Shown piece after piece: positions 33,979 through 43,784 of a stretch of DNA of 64,000 nucleotides. This DNA comes from Pseudothermotoga thermarum DSM 5069 (GTDB lineage Bacteria; Thermotogota; Thermotogae; Thermotogales; DSM-5069). How positions within the stretch are numbered: the stretch's first letter is position 1; each line of letters begins with the position of its first letter. The stretch is taken from NCBI RefSeq assembly GCF_000217815.1, contig NC_015707.1, positions 1,228,014-1,292,013 of the forward strand. Direction: 5' to 3'. Position numbers and translations under genes: made by a program. Below the pieces are notes generated by a model, which searched no databases, had not been told where the DNA came from, and saw only the letters and a program-made list of their open reading frames with translations.

Positions 33979-34183
33979 GAACTCCCAAAAGAATATGGGA
34001 TATTGGGAACACGAGCATGAGAGGTTTGGGGAAAGAAGTCTTGTTGAGAGTGTGATAGGGATAACAAAGTACAGGCTGAGGCGTTTTAACATAAGCAGGT
34101 TATGGTACAAGAAGAGGGATGAGGACATAGTGAAGTGGCTATTTCCATTTCTTCTATTAGTGCAGTTTTCCTTCTTAAGTTGA
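33979..34183 (+). pseudogene. C-terminal transposase fragment of IS copy 2
   Basis: The tail of the outer transposase: EHERFGERSLVESVIGITKY, then LRRFNISRLWYKKRDEDIVK and a hydrophobic end. The Glu in SLVES is in the place of the third catalytic residue of DDE enzymes of this type. The upstream ~half of the enzyme is lost to the IS256-type element and deletion. It retains ~60 bases that copy 1 lacks. Confidence 0.75.
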
Positions 34184-34267
34184 CAGGTCCATATTATAAT
34201 ATTTGAATTATTTTGAATTATAATATTTTTGGATCTTCAAAAAAAAACAAAAGGAGGAATTTCATCG

Positions 34268-35410
34268 ATGAAGCCTTCAAAACGAGTGCAGATGGTACCT
34301 GCTTCAAAAACACTTGAAGTAAATGCTTTGGCTCAAGTTTTGAGGGCAAAAGGGATTGATGTGGTTAACTTAACCGCTGGAGAACCGGATTTTCCCACTC
34401 CAGAACCTGTTGTTGAAGCCGCAATTGATGCGATGAAAAAAGGTTTTACAAAATACACAGATTCTTCTGGTATACCTCAACTTCGCGAAAGAATAGCCAA
34501 GTATGTTACGGAGAAATTCGGTGTAAAGTGCCAACCAGAGCAGGTGATAGTTTCCAACGGTGGAAAACAAGCTATATTCAATGCCTTGGCTGCCGTGGTT
34601 GATGAAGGCGACGAGGTTATAATCATCGATCCTTGTTGGGTTAGTTACGAACCAATGGTCACCTTACTTGGCGGTAAAGCTGTTCACGTAGAAACGAAAT
34701 TTGCCGACGGTTTTGTACCAAAAGTTGCCGAGATAGAAAAGAAAATTTCTCCAAACACCAAAGCAATCATTGTGAACAGTCCAAACAATCCATCCGGTGC
34801 GGTGTACGATTTTGAAACGTTGAAGGGAATCTACGAATTAGCCGTTAAGTATGATCTGCTGATCATCAGCGATGAAGTTTACAGCTGCTTGGTTTACGAT
34901 CAAGATCACATTTCGTTGTTCTCGATATCCAATGGAGATAGAACAGCTTTGGTGGATGCCTTTTCCAAGTCTCATTCAATGACAGGTTGGAGAGTCGGTT
35001 ATCTTGTCGCTCCTCTTGAAATAGCAAAAGCTGCTGCAAAAGTCCAATCGCACTTGACATCCAATATCAACACACCTACGCAATACGCAGCTTTGAAAAC
35101 CTTTGAAGTTGATACATCTTACATGAAGGCAAAGTTTAAAGAAAGAAGAGACTTGGTTTGTAAACTTCTCGACGAAGCAAAGATCCCATATGTCAAACCA
35201 AAAGGTGCATTTTACTTTCTTCTTGATATCAGCAAGTACGAACAAGACGATGTGAAATTCTGCAAAGACTTGCTGAACGAAAAACACGTTGCACTTGTTC
35301 CAGGAAGCGCCTTCAACGCACCTGGATTTGTAAGGTTGTCCTTTGCCACAAGCGAAGAAGTTTTGAAAGAGGGAATAAAAAGAATAGCCGAATTCATTGC
35401 AAAGAGGTGA
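34268..35410 (+). CDS. Aspartate-type aminotransferase (class I, fold type I)
   Basis: A 380-aa PLP aminotransferase of the subfamily I-gamma/AspB type. Key segments: VVNLTAGEPDFPTPEPV, TKYTDSSGIPQLRERIA, VSNGGKQAIFNAL, VNSPNNPSGAVY, IISDEVYSCLVYD and the PLP lysine in AFSKSHSMTGWRVGYL, with the substrate Arg in VRLSFATSEE. Probable reaction is aspartate/2-oxoglutarate transamination, though related enzymes take aromatic amino acids or prephenate. ATG 34268 follows AAAGGAGGAATT. The IS right end is only 78 bases upstream, so the native promoter may be partly replaced; a TATAAT at 34219-34224 lacks a good -35. Confidence 0.93.
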   Translation: MKPSKRVQMVPASKTLEVNALAQVLRAKGIDVVNLTAGEPDFPTPEPVVEAAIDAMKKGFTKYTDSSGIPQLRERIAKYVTEKFGVKCQPEQVIVSNGGKQAIFNALAAVVDEGDEVIIIDPCWVSYEPMVTLLGGKAVHVETKFADGFVPKVAEIEKKISPNTKAIIVNSPNNPSGAVYDFETLKGIYELAVKYDLLIISDEVYSCLVYDQDHISLFSISNGDRTALVDAFSKSHSMTGWRVGYLVAPLEIAKAAAKVQSHLTSNINTPTQYAALKTFEVDTSYMKAKFKERRDLVCKLLDEAKIPYVKPKGAFYFLLDISKYEQDDVKFCKDLLNEKHVALVPGSAFNAPGFVRLSFATSEEVLKEGIKRIAEFIAKR

Positions 35411-35418
35411 AGCGATAA

Positions 35419-37146
35419 GTGATTAAAGAGTTTTTGAAAAAACATTGGTACAAATATGTCCTTGGAATCACCTGTTTGGTGGTTGTTGATCTTCTTCAAC
35501 TTTACGTGCCAAGGTACGTTAGCAAGGTTGTTGATCATCTTCGATATGAAAAGCCCGATTTAAATTACGTTTCAATAATCATTTGGTCAGTCATAGGCAT
35601 AGCTTTTGGAATGGCAATAGTTAGATTCTTCTGGCGTTATTTCATAATTGGGGCTTCTAGAAAATTTGAATATCTTGCGCGCAACATACTTTTTGACAAA
35701 CTCCTTTCACTCTCCATGAGCTACTTCGATGTCAACAGAAGCGGTGATCTGATGGCAAAATTCACAAACGATTTGCAAGCAGTTAGAATGGCTCTGGCAC
35801 AGGGTGTGGTTCTTTCGGTCGACGCAACATTCATGGCGATAATGACGGTTATTTTCATGGGAAGCTTTGTAAACTGGCGCTTGACATGGATTGCCATAGC
35901 ACCCATGCCAGGAGTTGCGCTTGTGGCGCTCTTATTTGGTCGATTGATCCACAAAAAGTTCATGAAGGCACAGCAAGAATACTCAGCGCTCAGCGAAATC
36001 ACCGAAGAAACTGTTTCCGGTGTTCGAATCATCAAAAGTTTTGCGGCAAACGATTTAATGCACCGGTTATTCAACGAAAGATCCATGAGAAATTACAAAA
36101 CCAACATGTCTCTTGCAAAAGTTTCCTCGCTTTTCTTTCCACTGATGACCTTCTTTGCGTCACTATCATATGTGTTAGCGTTGCGGTTTGGAGGGGCAAT
36201 GGTTATTCGCGAGCAAGTTTCGCTCGGAGAATTCGTGGCTTTCAATTCCTACCTTGGAATGCTAACCTGGCCCATGATGGCTTTTGGATTTGTTTTGAAC
36301 GTGATTCAACGTGGAAGGGCATCTTACAAACGAATCATGGAAATAATGAAAGAAAAGCCACATGTTGTTGAACCTGATAATCCTATAAAAATCGAAAGTA
36401 TTGAGAAGGTAGAGTTTCGCAACTTAACTTACAGATATCCAGGTTCTACAAGGGATGTTTTAAAAAACGTTAGTTTTTCCTTCACCAAGGGGAACATGGT
36501 TGGGATAGTTGGAACAGTTGGGAGTGGAAAATCAACCATAGTGAAACTTCTAGCAAAGCTTTATCCAGTTGAAAGAGGAAAAATTTTCATAAACGATGTT
36601 GATATCAACGACATTTCTTCGCAGAATATCCGAAACTTGATTGCCTTCGTTCCTTCAGAAGCTTTTCTTTTCTCCGATGAGATCCAGAAAAACATTGCTT
36701 TCGCACAGGATACGATCGATTTTGAGAAGGTGGTAAATTACGCAAAACTTGCTGCTGTCCATGAAGATATCGAGAAATTCCCACAGGGTTACAAAACGAT
36801 CGTTGGAGAAAGAGGTGTGACACTCTCTGGTGGTCAAAAACAGCGTGTTACGATAGCACGTGCCTTGTACAGGGAAAAGGACGTTTTGATCTTTGACGAT
36901 TGTCTTTCCGCAGTCGATCCTGAAACGGAAGAGAGAATTATTTCCACGTTGAGGGAGAAATATCGAGATAAAACGATGATAATCATAACACACAGGCTTA
37001 AGGTTTTAAAGGACGCTGACTTGATAATCGTCCTAGATGATGGAAAGATCGTGGAGATGGGAAATCACGAAAAATTGATGCAACAGGAAGGTTTGTACTA
37101 CAAAATGTTCAAAAAACAACTCATAGAAGGAGAATTGAGAAAGTGA
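35419..37146 (+). CDS. ABC exporter half-transporter (MdlA/TM287-like)
   Basis: A 575-aa ABC exporter: an N-terminal transmembrane domain (six helices, about residues 15-310) and a C-terminal ATPase with Walker A GTVGSGKSTIVKLL, Q-loop, signature LSGGQKQRVTIARAL and switch His in IITHRLK. The residue after the Walker B Asp is Asp, not Glu (VLIFDDCLSAVD), the mark of the degenerate half in heterodimeric exporters such as T. maritima TM287/288. The partner half, normally the next gene, is absent here. GTG 35419 follows GAGGTGAAGCG, nine bases after the aminotransferase stop. The downstream secreted protein gene overlaps by four bases. Confidence 0.9.
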   Translation: MIKEFLKKHWYKYVLGITCLVVVDLLQLYVPRYVSKVVDHLRYEKPDLNYVSIIIWSVIGIAFGMAIVRFFWRYFIIGASRKFEYLARNILFDKLLSLSMSYFDVNRSGDLMAKFTNDLQAVRMALAQGVVLSVDATFMAIMTVIFMGSFVNWRLTWIAIAPMPGVALVALLFGRLIHKKFMKAQQEYSALSEITEETVSGVRIIKSFAANDLMHRLFNERSMRNYKTNMSLAKVSSLFFPLMTFFASLSYVLALRFGGAMVIREQVSLGEFVAFNSYLGMLTWPMMAFGFVLNVIQRGRASYKRIMEIMKEKPHVVEPDNPIKIESIEKVEFRNLTYRYPGSTRDVLKNVSFSFTKGNMVGIVGTVGSGKSTIVKLLAKLYPVERGKIFINDVDINDISSQNIRNLIAFVPSEAFLFSDEIQKNIAFAQDTIDFEKVVNYAKLAAVHEDIEKFPQGYKTIVGERGVTLSGGQKQRVTIARALYREKDVLIFDDCLSAVDPETEERIISTLREKYRDKTMIIITHRLKVLKDADLIIVLDDGKIVEMGNHEKLMQQEGLYYKMFKKQLIEGELRK

Positions 37147-38720
37147 GATATTTTGCACTTGCGATAATCTTCATAGCTTTTACTGTATTCGCAACGGTTG
37201 AATACCGCTTTGAAAGTTCATATTTGATCATAACGGGGCTAGAAAGTTATGATCAAGTCGAACTACACATCGATGGCTCCACTTTGAACTTACCAGGAAA
37301 CTCTCTTCGTATACCTTGGGAAAAAGGTAAGAATGCCGAGATAAAACTAATTCCCATCCGAAATAACGATAAATTGCAGCCGATTTTTTTGAAAATCAAC
37401 GCATCAAAGGACAATCCACCGGTTTTCAGAACCAGGATACCAAGTTATCTACCAGCTGGGAAAATACAGGTGGAATACCTCATTTACGACGATTGGGATA
37501 CACCCGAGAAGATCACCAAACGAGCTTTCATAGACGGAAATCCTGTGGATATTTTTCGCGAAGGGTACATTGAGCTTGACACGTTTTTTCTTCGCTCTGG
37601 TGAAAGAAGGCTTAGGATTGTTCTTAAGGACAGTTCAGGAAAGGTAACCGATCAAACTTATAGGTTTACGGTTGTACCGCATTTACCATCACCACCTTTG
37701 GTGAAAGATGGAAAAATTCTTTCAAGCAGACTTCACAGAATTTACACTATCCAAGGTGGAGAAATAATAAACAAGGAAGTTAGTGGAGAAATCGATTTGA
37801 AAGAAAGCATTTGCTTTATAACAGATGTCGATGGCGCTGGCAACGAGAGCGCGCCCGTTTTGTTTTACTCGTATCCAAATCTTCAGGTTTTGGAAAATGC
37901 CAGCCTAATTTCGCTGACAAGTGGCGAACTTAAAGACAAAGATTACACAGTTCTTGGAAGGGTTATGATAGCCAATAGAGACACGGTTGTTCTAAAATCT
38001 GGTGCGTCGTTGAGAATTGCACCAGGTTCTAGCATAATTGTAAGAGGATCCTTCATAGCAGAACCAGGTTCAAGAATATACGGTCAAGGGCAACTTATCA
38101 TAGGAGACGATGCAAAGGTTATCCTAAACGGTGCCAAAGTAGAAGCAGATGTTTTAATCAACGGGTCAAACATGGTTTGGATCGCTAACAGTAAGATAAA
38201 TTCAAGAATAAGTGTTTCAAGATCACTGCTTTTAGCTTTTCAAAACGTCAGTTTGAAAGAACTTTTCGCTTCAAACGTACGCCGATTGTGGTTTAACTCG
38301 GTATCAATTCAAAATCTTTCTTTGTCAAACATTTCTTACTTTCTTATGGTGGATAGTACAATATCCGAAAGAATTCAAATTGAAGATTTTTCAAATGGTA
38401 GAATTTACAACAGCAAATTTTACTCCAACGATCTACCGATTTTTGTGTCCAATTTTTCCCGCATTGAAATGATAGACTGTTGGGTATCGGCAAAAAGATG
38501 CGTACTTGTTCAAGACTTTTCGGTTTTCAGAGCTAGAAGCACTCAATTCAACGGCGATAACGCCATCTTTGTTTCTGGTTTCTCCATCTTCGATGGCTTT
38601 GCAATCAGTGTAACATCGGCGACCGCGATAACTTTGAGGGATTCTAGAGCAAGATTAGTCCAATCTGAGATCAACGGAAAAACGGTGAGTTTGGGAAGGT
38701 CTGAAATTCTAAAACCCTAG
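37143..38720 (+). CDS. Exported protein with beta-helix-like C-terminal repeats
   Basis: A 525-aa protein with a signal peptide (RYFALAIIFIAFTVFATVEY), no lipobox, and ~220 residues that look like Ig-like strands (YDDWDTPEKITKRAFIDGNP, LRSGERRLRIVLKDSSGKVT). From about residue 265 to the end there are short irregular repeats such as LKSGASLRIAPGSSIIVRGS and FIAEPGSRIYGQGQLIIGDD, then SNISYFLMVDSTI, the pattern of right-handed beta-helix proteins. No catalytic site is recognised. GTG 37143 overlaps the exporter stop (GTGA), so translation is coupled. An envelope or toga role is inference. Confidence 0.6.
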   Translation: MRYFALAIIFIAFTVFATVEYRFESSYLIITGLESYDQVELHIDGSTLNLPGNSLRIPWEKGKNAEIKLIPIRNNDKLQPIFLKINASKDNPPVFRTRIPSYLPAGKIQVEYLIYDDWDTPEKITKRAFIDGNPVDIFREGYIELDTFFLRSGERRLRIVLKDSSGKVTDQTYRFTVVPHLPSPPLVKDGKILSSRLHRIYTIQGGEIINKEVSGEIDLKESICFITDVDGAGNESAPVLFYSYPNLQVLENASLISLTSGELKDKDYTVLGRVMIANRDTVVLKSGASLRIAPGSSIIVRGSFIAEPGSRIYGQGQLIIGDDAKVILNGAKVEADVLINGSNMVWIANSKINSRISVSRSLLLAFQNVSLKELFASNVRRLWFNSVSIQNLSLSNISYFLMVDSTISERIQIEDFSNGRIYNSKFYSNDLPIFVSNFSRIEMIDCWVSAKRCVLVQDFSVFRARSTQFNGDNAIFVSGFSIFDGFAISVTSATAITLRDSRARLVQSEINGKTVSLGRSEILKP

Positions 38721-38736
38721 AGGGTGAAGAAGTTGC

Positions 38737-39405
38737 ATGAAACCATTCAACGAAAATCTCTTTGAAGGTCTTTTCATAGCAGATGCCGGAAAATCTTACA
38801 ACGTAACCCACGCTACAGTTGTTTTGGCTTGGAGTTCTACTCCAAACAAAAAGGTGGGAAAAATCGTTGAACTTGGTTGTGCCACAGGTGCTGTGGCTGC
38901 TTATCTTGCAAAAAATTTCAACGTACAAGTCGTTGGAGTGGAAAAGGAAAAATATTTGGCAGAACTTGCACAAGAAACAGTTAAAAGAAACAACTTGTCT
39001 GATAAGGTCAAAATTTACAACATTTCTTGTTGTGATGTGAAAAAGTATCTACCATGTGAAAGCTTTGACATGGTCGTTGCAAATCCTCCACATAATCTTT
39101 CGCATGTTCCTAGTCCTGATGAAATTCGCAGAAAAACTAGAACTGCTGATTTATCAACGGTGGAGGAGTTTGTCGATGCAACCTTTTATTTGCTTCGAAA
39201 TCGAGGATATTTCGTCTACGTACTTTCTCCAAACCATCTGACTTTTTGGCTTGAAAGGTTCTTAGAAAGGAAGCTTCAACCAAAAACTTTGATCCCAGTT
39301 TACGGAGAAAAAACTAGATCCGCCGTCTTGGTGGTTTTAAAAGGTGTGAAAAATGGGGGCATCGGTTTGAAGATAGAGCCCCCGCTGATCTTGAAAAAAT
39401 CTTAG
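38737..39405 (+). CDS. SAM-dependent methyltransferase (TrmN6/HemK-like)
   Basis: A 222-aa class I methyltransferase. SAM motif [15 protein letters not shown], acidic loop [14 protein letters not shown] and catalytic motif [13 protein letters not shown](Y/F/H) is the mark of enzymes acting on adenine N6 or glutamine side-chain amides; an His after NPP is less common. Closest in layout to tRNA1(Val) A37 methyltransferase, but the substrate cannot be assigned. The stop overlaps the ackA stop on the other strand (TTAG), with no terminator between them. Confidence 0.78.
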   Translation: MKPFNENLFEGLFIADAGKSYNVTHATVVLAWSSTPNKKVGKIVELGCATGAVAAYLAKNFNVQVVGVEKEKYLAELAQETVKRNNLSDKVKIYNISCCDVKKYLPCESFDMVVANPPHNLSHVPSPDEIRRKTRTADLSTVEEFVDATFYLLRNRGYFVYVLSPNHLTFWLERFLERKLQPKTLIPVYGEKTRSAVLVVLKGVKNGGIGLKIEPPLILKKS

Positions 39406-40622
39406 ACTATTTTCAATTCCTTAACTTTATTTTCGACAATGTATTTTGTATCGCGTGCAATCACCAATTCCTCGTTGGTTGGGATTACCAAAACGGCAAC
39501 TTTTGAATCAGGCGTGGAAATGATTCTCTCAACGCCTTTGACGTTGTTCAAGTTCTTGTCGATCTTAACTCCCAAAAATCCAAGATATTCACAAACCTTT
39601 TCTCTAATGTACGGAGAATTTTCGCCAACACCTGCTGTAAAAACAATTGCATCGACACCATTCATGGCTGCGGTATAAGCACCAATGTACTTTGCTATCC
39701 TGTATATGTAAATATCCAAAGCAAGCTGAGCCAATTCATTGCCGTGCAAAGCGGCATCTTCGATATCTCTCATATCCGAACTGAAATTCTTCGTTAAACC
39801 CAAAACTCCACTCTTCTTGTTCAAAATGTCATAAACTTGGTCAACCGACAAACCAAGATTCTGTTGCAAGTATACAACTATTGCAGGGTCTATATCTCCA
39901 CACCTGGTTCCCATGACAAGCCCTTCCAAAGGAGTAAATCCCATGGATGTATCTATTGACTTGCCATGCCTAATTGCAGCGATCGAAGCACCGTTTCCAA
40001 GATGACAGGTTATAACTTTGAAATCGTAATAATCTCTTCCGAGGATCTCTGCAGCCCTTCTTGAAACATACCTGTGGCTGGTTCCATGGAAACCATATCT
40101 TCTTATCTTGTATTTTTCATAGAACTCATATGGAATGGCGTATAAAAAGGCTTTTTTCGGCATAGATTGGTGGAAAGCAGTGTCAAAAACGGCAACACTT
40201 GGTACGTTTGGAAGCAGTTTTTGAATCGCTTTAATACCGAGTATGTTCGGCGGATTGTGAAGTGGAGCAAGGTATGCGTTTTCTTCTAAAGCTTTCATGA
40301 CATCATCGTCAATCAAAACAGAGCTTGCAAAAGCTTCTGCACCGTGTACAACCCTATGACCAACTGCTGCAATCTCTGAAAGATCTTTTATCACGCCTAT
40401 CTCTGGATCCAAAAGAACGTCCAAAATGAGTTTGATGGCTTCTTCATGGTTTTTAAGAGGCCTTTCTATCACATGTTTGTCCTCACCAATCCGATGAACC
40501 AGGCGACTTCCATCAATTCCGATCCTTTCCGCTATACCTTTGCACAGGACCTTTTCTCCATCCATTTCGATGAATTGATACTTCACCGATGAGCTTCCGC
40601 AGTTGAGGACCAGTATTTTCAC
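39402..40622 (-). CDS. ackA: Acetate kinase
   Basis: Converts acetyl phosphate and ADP to acetate and ATP, the main ATP-yielding step from acetyl-CoA in Thermotogae. The 406-aa protein has the N-terminal [86 protein letters not shown] and the C-terminal [17 protein letters not shown] 40622 follows AAGGAGGGAAAGA; the frame is open upstream into dprA. A phosphotransacetylase gene is not in the window. It starts 13 bases after dprA. Confidence 0.97.
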   Translation of the reverse strand: MKILVLNCGSSSVKYQFIEMDGEKVLCKGIAERIGIDGSRLVHRIGEDKHVIERPLKNHEEAIKLILDVLLDPEIGVIKDLSEIAAVGHRVVHGAEAFASSVLIDDDVMKALEENAYLAPLHNPPNILGIKAIQKLLPNVPSVAVFDTAFHQSMPKKAFLYAIPYEFYEKYKIRRYGFHGTSHRYVSRRAAEILGRDYYDFKVITCHLGNGASIAAIRHGKSIDTSMGFTPLEGLVMGTRCGDIDPAIVVYLQQNLGLSVDQVYDILNKKSGVLGLTKNFSSDMRDIEDAALHGNELAQLALDIYIYRIAKYIGAYTAAMNGVDAIVFTAGVGENSPYIREKVCEYLGFLGVKIDKNLNNVKGVERIISTPDSKVAVLVIPTNEELVIARDTKYIVENKVKELKIV

Positions 40623-40635
40623 ACTCTTTCCCTCC

Positions 40636-41646
40636 TTAACTTTTATAATAACGTCCATCAAAGGTTTTCACGATTTTTCCAGAAAGTTCGTACTCGGTGA
40701 GCTTTACCAAAACCTCTGATACGCTTAAGCCAACTTTTTCAGCGATTTCTTCAACTTGCATTGGACCATCTTTGAAAATTTCAAGAAAATCGTCTTTTGT
40801 TTTTTCTACTTCACCTTTTATTCCATAAAGATCAAAAATCTGTTGACAATCCGTAAGGGGAATAGCTCCCATTTTGATCAGCCAGTTACAACCTTCGCTG
40901 GATTTTCTGTCTATGTCGCCGGGTACTGCAAAGACTTCTCTTCCCATTTCGGCAGCTTGACGCGCCGTTATCAAAGCGCCACTTTCCAAAGGTGCTTCCA
41001 CAACGATTGTAGCACGAGATAAGCCGGCTATGATCCGATTTCTCATTGGAAATTGGTATTTAGCCGGCTTTGTACCCATTGGAAACTCGCTGATTAAGCA
41101 TCCGGTTTGAACAATCTTCTCATAGATTCTCCTGTTCGAAGAAGGATAGCAAATATCAACCCCTGTACCAAGAACTGCAACAGTTTTCCCGCCAAGCTCC
41201 AAAGCTGTTTCGTGTGCAAAAGCGTCTATCCCAAACGCCAGGCCACTGACGATAACAAAATCAGCTTGAACAAGCTGCGAAACTATTTTCTTTACGACCG
41301 CTTTGCCGTAACTGGTAGGCTTTCTTGTGCCAACAACGGATATGCATCTTTCGTTTAAAAGTTTCACATTGCCAAGACAAAAAAGAACAGGAGGCGGAGA
41401 AAAAGTTTCTCTTAAAAGTTTCGGATAATCTTCGTGCCAGTAGTCTATCAACTTTACCCCGTGTTCTTCGATTTTTCTTTTTTGATCCAAAAGAAATTTT
41501 TCGTCGTATCTTGCTTTGAATTTTTCATTTCCCTGCAAAAAATCCGATTCAAGGATATCTTTCAACGTTTTTCCCTTGATCGACTCTATCTCTTCAACTT
41601 TGAACTTTCCAAAATGGCTGAGCGCAAAGATTTCAATTGGCTGCAT
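40636..41646 (-). CDS. dprA: DNA processing protein DprA
   Basis: Loads RecA on incoming single-stranded DNA during natural transformation. The 336-aa protein has the Rossmann-like core with [73 protein letters not shown] and GSGA-type [14 protein letters not shown], plus a C-terminal winged-helix region ([21 protein letters not shown]). The N-terminal SAM-like part is short. The start overlaps the rnfB stop by 14 bases. comEC also occurs in the window (54390), so natural competence is plausible. Confidence 0.96.
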   Translation of the reverse strand: MQPIEIFALSHFGKFKVEEIESIKGKTLKDILESDFLQGNEKFKARYDEKFLLDQKRKIEEHGVKLIDYWHEDYPKLLRETFSPPPVLFCLGNVKLLNERCISVVGTRKPTSYGKAVVKKIVSQLVQADFVIVSGLAFGIDAFAHETALELGGKTVAVLGTGVDICYPSSNRRIYEKIVQTGCLISEFPMGTKPAKYQFPMRNRIIAGLSRATIVVEAPLESGALITARQAAEMGREVFAVPGDIDRKSSEGCNWLIKMGAIPLTDCQQIFDLYGIKGEVEKTKDDFLEIFKDGPMQVEEIAEKVGLSVSEVLVKLTEYELSGKIVKTFDGRYYKS

Positions 41647-41923
41647 TTTGTTTCAATATCTCCTTTATCTTCTCAGGAACACCTGCAGCTTTTCCAGGTA
41701 AACACATATCTGGAGTTGCTTTCCCAGCGACAACCGCTTTTGCAAAACCATCGCAACCAGGATAACCGCACGCACCACAGTTTGCACCTGGAAGAACTTG
41801 CCTTACAAGTTCCACACGTGGATCTTCTTTAACTTCAAATTTTTTTGCAGAGTATGCAAGAAAAGTTCCAAAAGCAAAGCCAAGAATCGCAAGCAATATA
41901 GTTGAATAAACAATTGTCAGCAT
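41633..41923 (-). CDS. rnfB: Rnf complex subunit B, short form
   Basis: A 96-aa protein with one N-terminal membrane helix and a single [4Fe-4S] domain carrying ANCGACGYPGCDGFAKAV and a fourth Cys in DMCLPG. RnfB takes electrons from reduced ferredoxin. Most RnfB proteins are 180-330 aa and have two or more further ferredoxin-type clusters after this domain; here the protein stops with [10 protein letters not shown] and no more Cys. The truncation is not caused by a nearby frameshift that I can find: dprA begins at the stop. The electron path must therefore differ, or another ferredoxin-like subunit fills in. Confidence 0.9.
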   Translation of the reverse strand: MLTIVYSTILLAILGFAFGTFLAYSAKKFEVKEDPRVELVRQVLPGANCGACGYPGCDGFAKAVVAGKATPDMCLPGKAAGVPEKIKEILKQNAAN

Positions 41924-41938
41924 CGTTTACCACACTCC

Positions 41939-42514
41939 TTATAGCTTTATCAAACCTTGAAAGCCCATGAAAGCCATTGAAATTATCGATGCTATTATCA
42001 ACGCTATGGGCAAGCCTTCAAAAGGCTTTGGCAAATCGTACAGTTCGAGTCTTTCCCTGATTCCAGCGAAAATCACCAAGGCAAGCAAAAATCCCAATCC
42101 TGCACCAAGGGCATGGAATATCGATTCAAGAAGAGAATACTTTGCCTGGGCGTTCAATATGGCAACACCGAGTATTATACAATTTGTCGTTATCAAAGGA
42201 AGGTATATTCCAAGCGCTTCGTACAACCCAGGACTGTTCTTTTTCAAGAATAACTCAACGAACTGAACAAAGGTTGCTATGACGAGAATGAATGTAACGG
42301 TCCTCAAAAAGTCTATTCCCAGTGCAACCAAAAGCCTGTTGACAAACCACGTTATCGTCGAGGACATGACGAGGACGAAAGTTGCAGCAAATCCCATTCC
42401 AACGGCTGTATCCATCTTCTTTGATACGCCGAGAAACGGACAAATTCCCAAAAATCTTATGAACACATAGTTGTTTATGAGAATTGCGGAAAAGAGTATC
42501 AAGAAAACCCTCAT
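41939..42514 (-). CDS. rnfA: Rnf complex subunit A
   Basis: A 191-aa membrane subunit with six helices. Recognisable by INNYVFIRFLGICPFLGVSK, TNCIILGVAILNAQ and GAGLGFLLALVIFAGIRERLE. RnfA and RnfE have inverted topology to each other and bind a shared iron-sulfur centre through conserved Cys (here in GICPF and TTNCIIL). It overlaps rnfE by four bases and is 15 bases upstream of rnfB. Confidence 0.96.
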   Translation of the reverse strand: MRVFLILFSAILINNYVFIRFLGICPFLGVSKKMDTAVGMGFAATFVLVMSSTITWFVNRLLVALGIDFLRTVTFILVIATFVQFVELFLKKNSPGLYEALGIYLPLITTNCIILGVAILNAQAKYSLLESIFHALGAGLGFLLALVIFAGIRERLELYDLPKPFEGLPIALIIASIISMAFMGFQGLIKL

Positions 42515-43119
42515 TTGCTTTCACTTCCTTTCTTGCGTTTTAAAGAAATCCAAGCAAAAAGTGCAGCCAATAAACCAAGAGTCATGTAAGCACCGGGAGG
42601 AAGTATCATGACAAACATGTTGAAAGATTTTTCCCAAACTTTTATTCCAAAGATTGTTCCAGAACCAAGAAGTTCTCTTATGCTTCCAAGAAGCACCAGC
42701 GATCCAGTAAAGCCCAAGCCATTACCAAGTCCATCCAGTGCTGAATGCCATATGCTGTTTTTAGAGGCAAAAGCTTCAGCACGTCCCATTATTATACAGT
42801 TCACAACGATTAAAGGTATGAACAAACCCAAAGTCTTCCAAAGATCGTAAGTGAACGCGTGCATCAAAAGGTCGATGATAGTCACGAAGGTCGCTATAAC
42901 CACTATGAATATCGGTATTCTCAAATTTTTTGGAACGGTTTTTCTTATCGCAGAAATGACGATGTTGGACATCGTTAAAACGCTAGTTGCTGCAAGTCCC
43001 ATACCAAAACCGTTGATTGCACTTGTTGTCACCGCCAAGGTAGGGCACATTCCAAGAACTTGCACATAGGTCGGATTTTCTTTGAAAAATCCTTTCGTAA
43101 ATTCTTTCAGAGAGCTCAT
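42511..43119 (-). CDS. rnfE: Rnf complex subunit E
   Basis: A 202-aa membrane subunit homologous to RnfA: NPTYVQVLGMCPTLAVTTSA, VVNCIIMGRAEAFASKNS and LDGLGNGLGFTGSLVLLGSIRELLGSG. It contains the paired Cys that face those of RnfA. It overlaps rnfG and rnfA by four bases each, a typical tightly coupled rnf order C-D-G-E-A-B. Confidence 0.96.
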   Translation of the reverse strand: MSSLKEFTKGFFKENPTYVQVLGMCPTLAVTTSAINGFGMGLAATSVLTMSNIVISAIRKTVPKNLRIPIFIVVIATFVTIIDLLMHAFTYDLWKTLGLFIPLIVVNCIIMGRAEAFASKNSIWHSALDGLGNGLGFTGSLVLLGSIRELLGSGTIFGIKVWEKSFNMFVMILPPGAYMTLGLLAALFAWISLKRKKGSESK

Positions 43120-43784
43120 TTTAACACCTCCGTGTACAGATATTGGATCATCACAGTTAAAGCGTCTGCCACAGCTCTGGAGGTTATTGTCGCACCGGTC
43201 ATAACGTCACTGATTTTTGCTATCCCTTTCTTCTTTGCTTCTTCTGGAGACAGATGAGTCGCCCTTGCATCCACGTCCACAAGAATGCCGTTCTTTATGG
43301 CCTCTGCTGGCATTGGATAGAACCTTCTTTGGACTTCCTCTTCACCTATCCTTGCCCCCAGTCCAGGGGTTTCTTTGGCATACTCTGTCACACGCACGGA
43401 GAAAAGCTCAAAACCTTCAGGCTTTTTAATAAAGCTGGCAACAACTTTTACTTCCCCGCCATAACCAATACCTGAACCTGTGAGAACATAAATATCACCC
43501 AAAGGTGATTTGAACTTGTAAACTGGCGCATAAACTTTTCCAAATGGGTCGGAGAAAATAACACCTTCGCCCTCTGCTGCTTCCAATCCCGCCTTTATTT
43601 CAGACAGTGAAGTTATGTAGTTTCCTTTGTCATCCTTCAAAACCGTTTCAATAGCCTGCAACTTCTCCGATAGTTCGGCCAAAAGAATCCTATCTCTTGT
43701 TACAACGTAAACGATCCCAAGGGCAAATCCAGCTATGGCGCAATAAGCCAACAAGATCAAACCCATCTTCATGTATTCTTTCAT
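43116..43784 (-). CDS. rnfG: Rnf complex subunit G (covalent FMN)
   Basis: A 222-aa protein with one N-terminal membrane helix and an FMN-binding domain. The covalent FMN threonine lies in SDVMTGATITSRAV (S/T-G-A-T-x-T). GYGGEVKVVASF and ETPGLGARIGEE are also family motifs. RnfG passes electrons between RnfD and the other subunits. Four-base overlaps on both sides. Confidence 0.96.
   Translation of the reverse strand: MKEYMKMGLILLAYCAIAGFALGIVYVVTRDRILLAELSEKLQAIETVLKDDKGNYITSLSEIKAGLEAAEGEGVIFSDPFGKVYAPVYKFKSPLGDIYVLTGSGIGYGGEVKVVASFIKKPEGFELFSVRVTEYAKETPGLGARIGEEEVQRRFYPMPAEAIKNGILVDVDARATHLSPEEAKKKGIAKISDVMTGATITSRAVADALTVMIQYLYTEVLK

Larger units (their letters stand above)
32289..34190 (+). 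mobile_element. IS copy 2, interrupted by an IS256-family element
   Basis: Outer element bounded by GGAGGTGTCAACTTAAG at 32289 and the complement of GGACCTGTCAACTTAAG ending at 34190, the same ends as copy 1. Left and right parts of its transposase lie on either side of a 1.29-kb IS256-type element. The bases outside (CCATCTT and ATATTAT) are not a duplication, unlike copy 1, so the element has probably recombined or suffered a flanking deletion since arrival. Both inverted repeats contain outward-facing TTGACA. Confidence 0.88.

Noticed and set aside
34180-34224. Hybrid promoter from the IS outward TTGACA (34180-34185) to drive the aminotransferase gene
   Set aside because: The nearest TATAAT words are 9 and 33 bases away, not 16-18, so a functional pair is unlikely.
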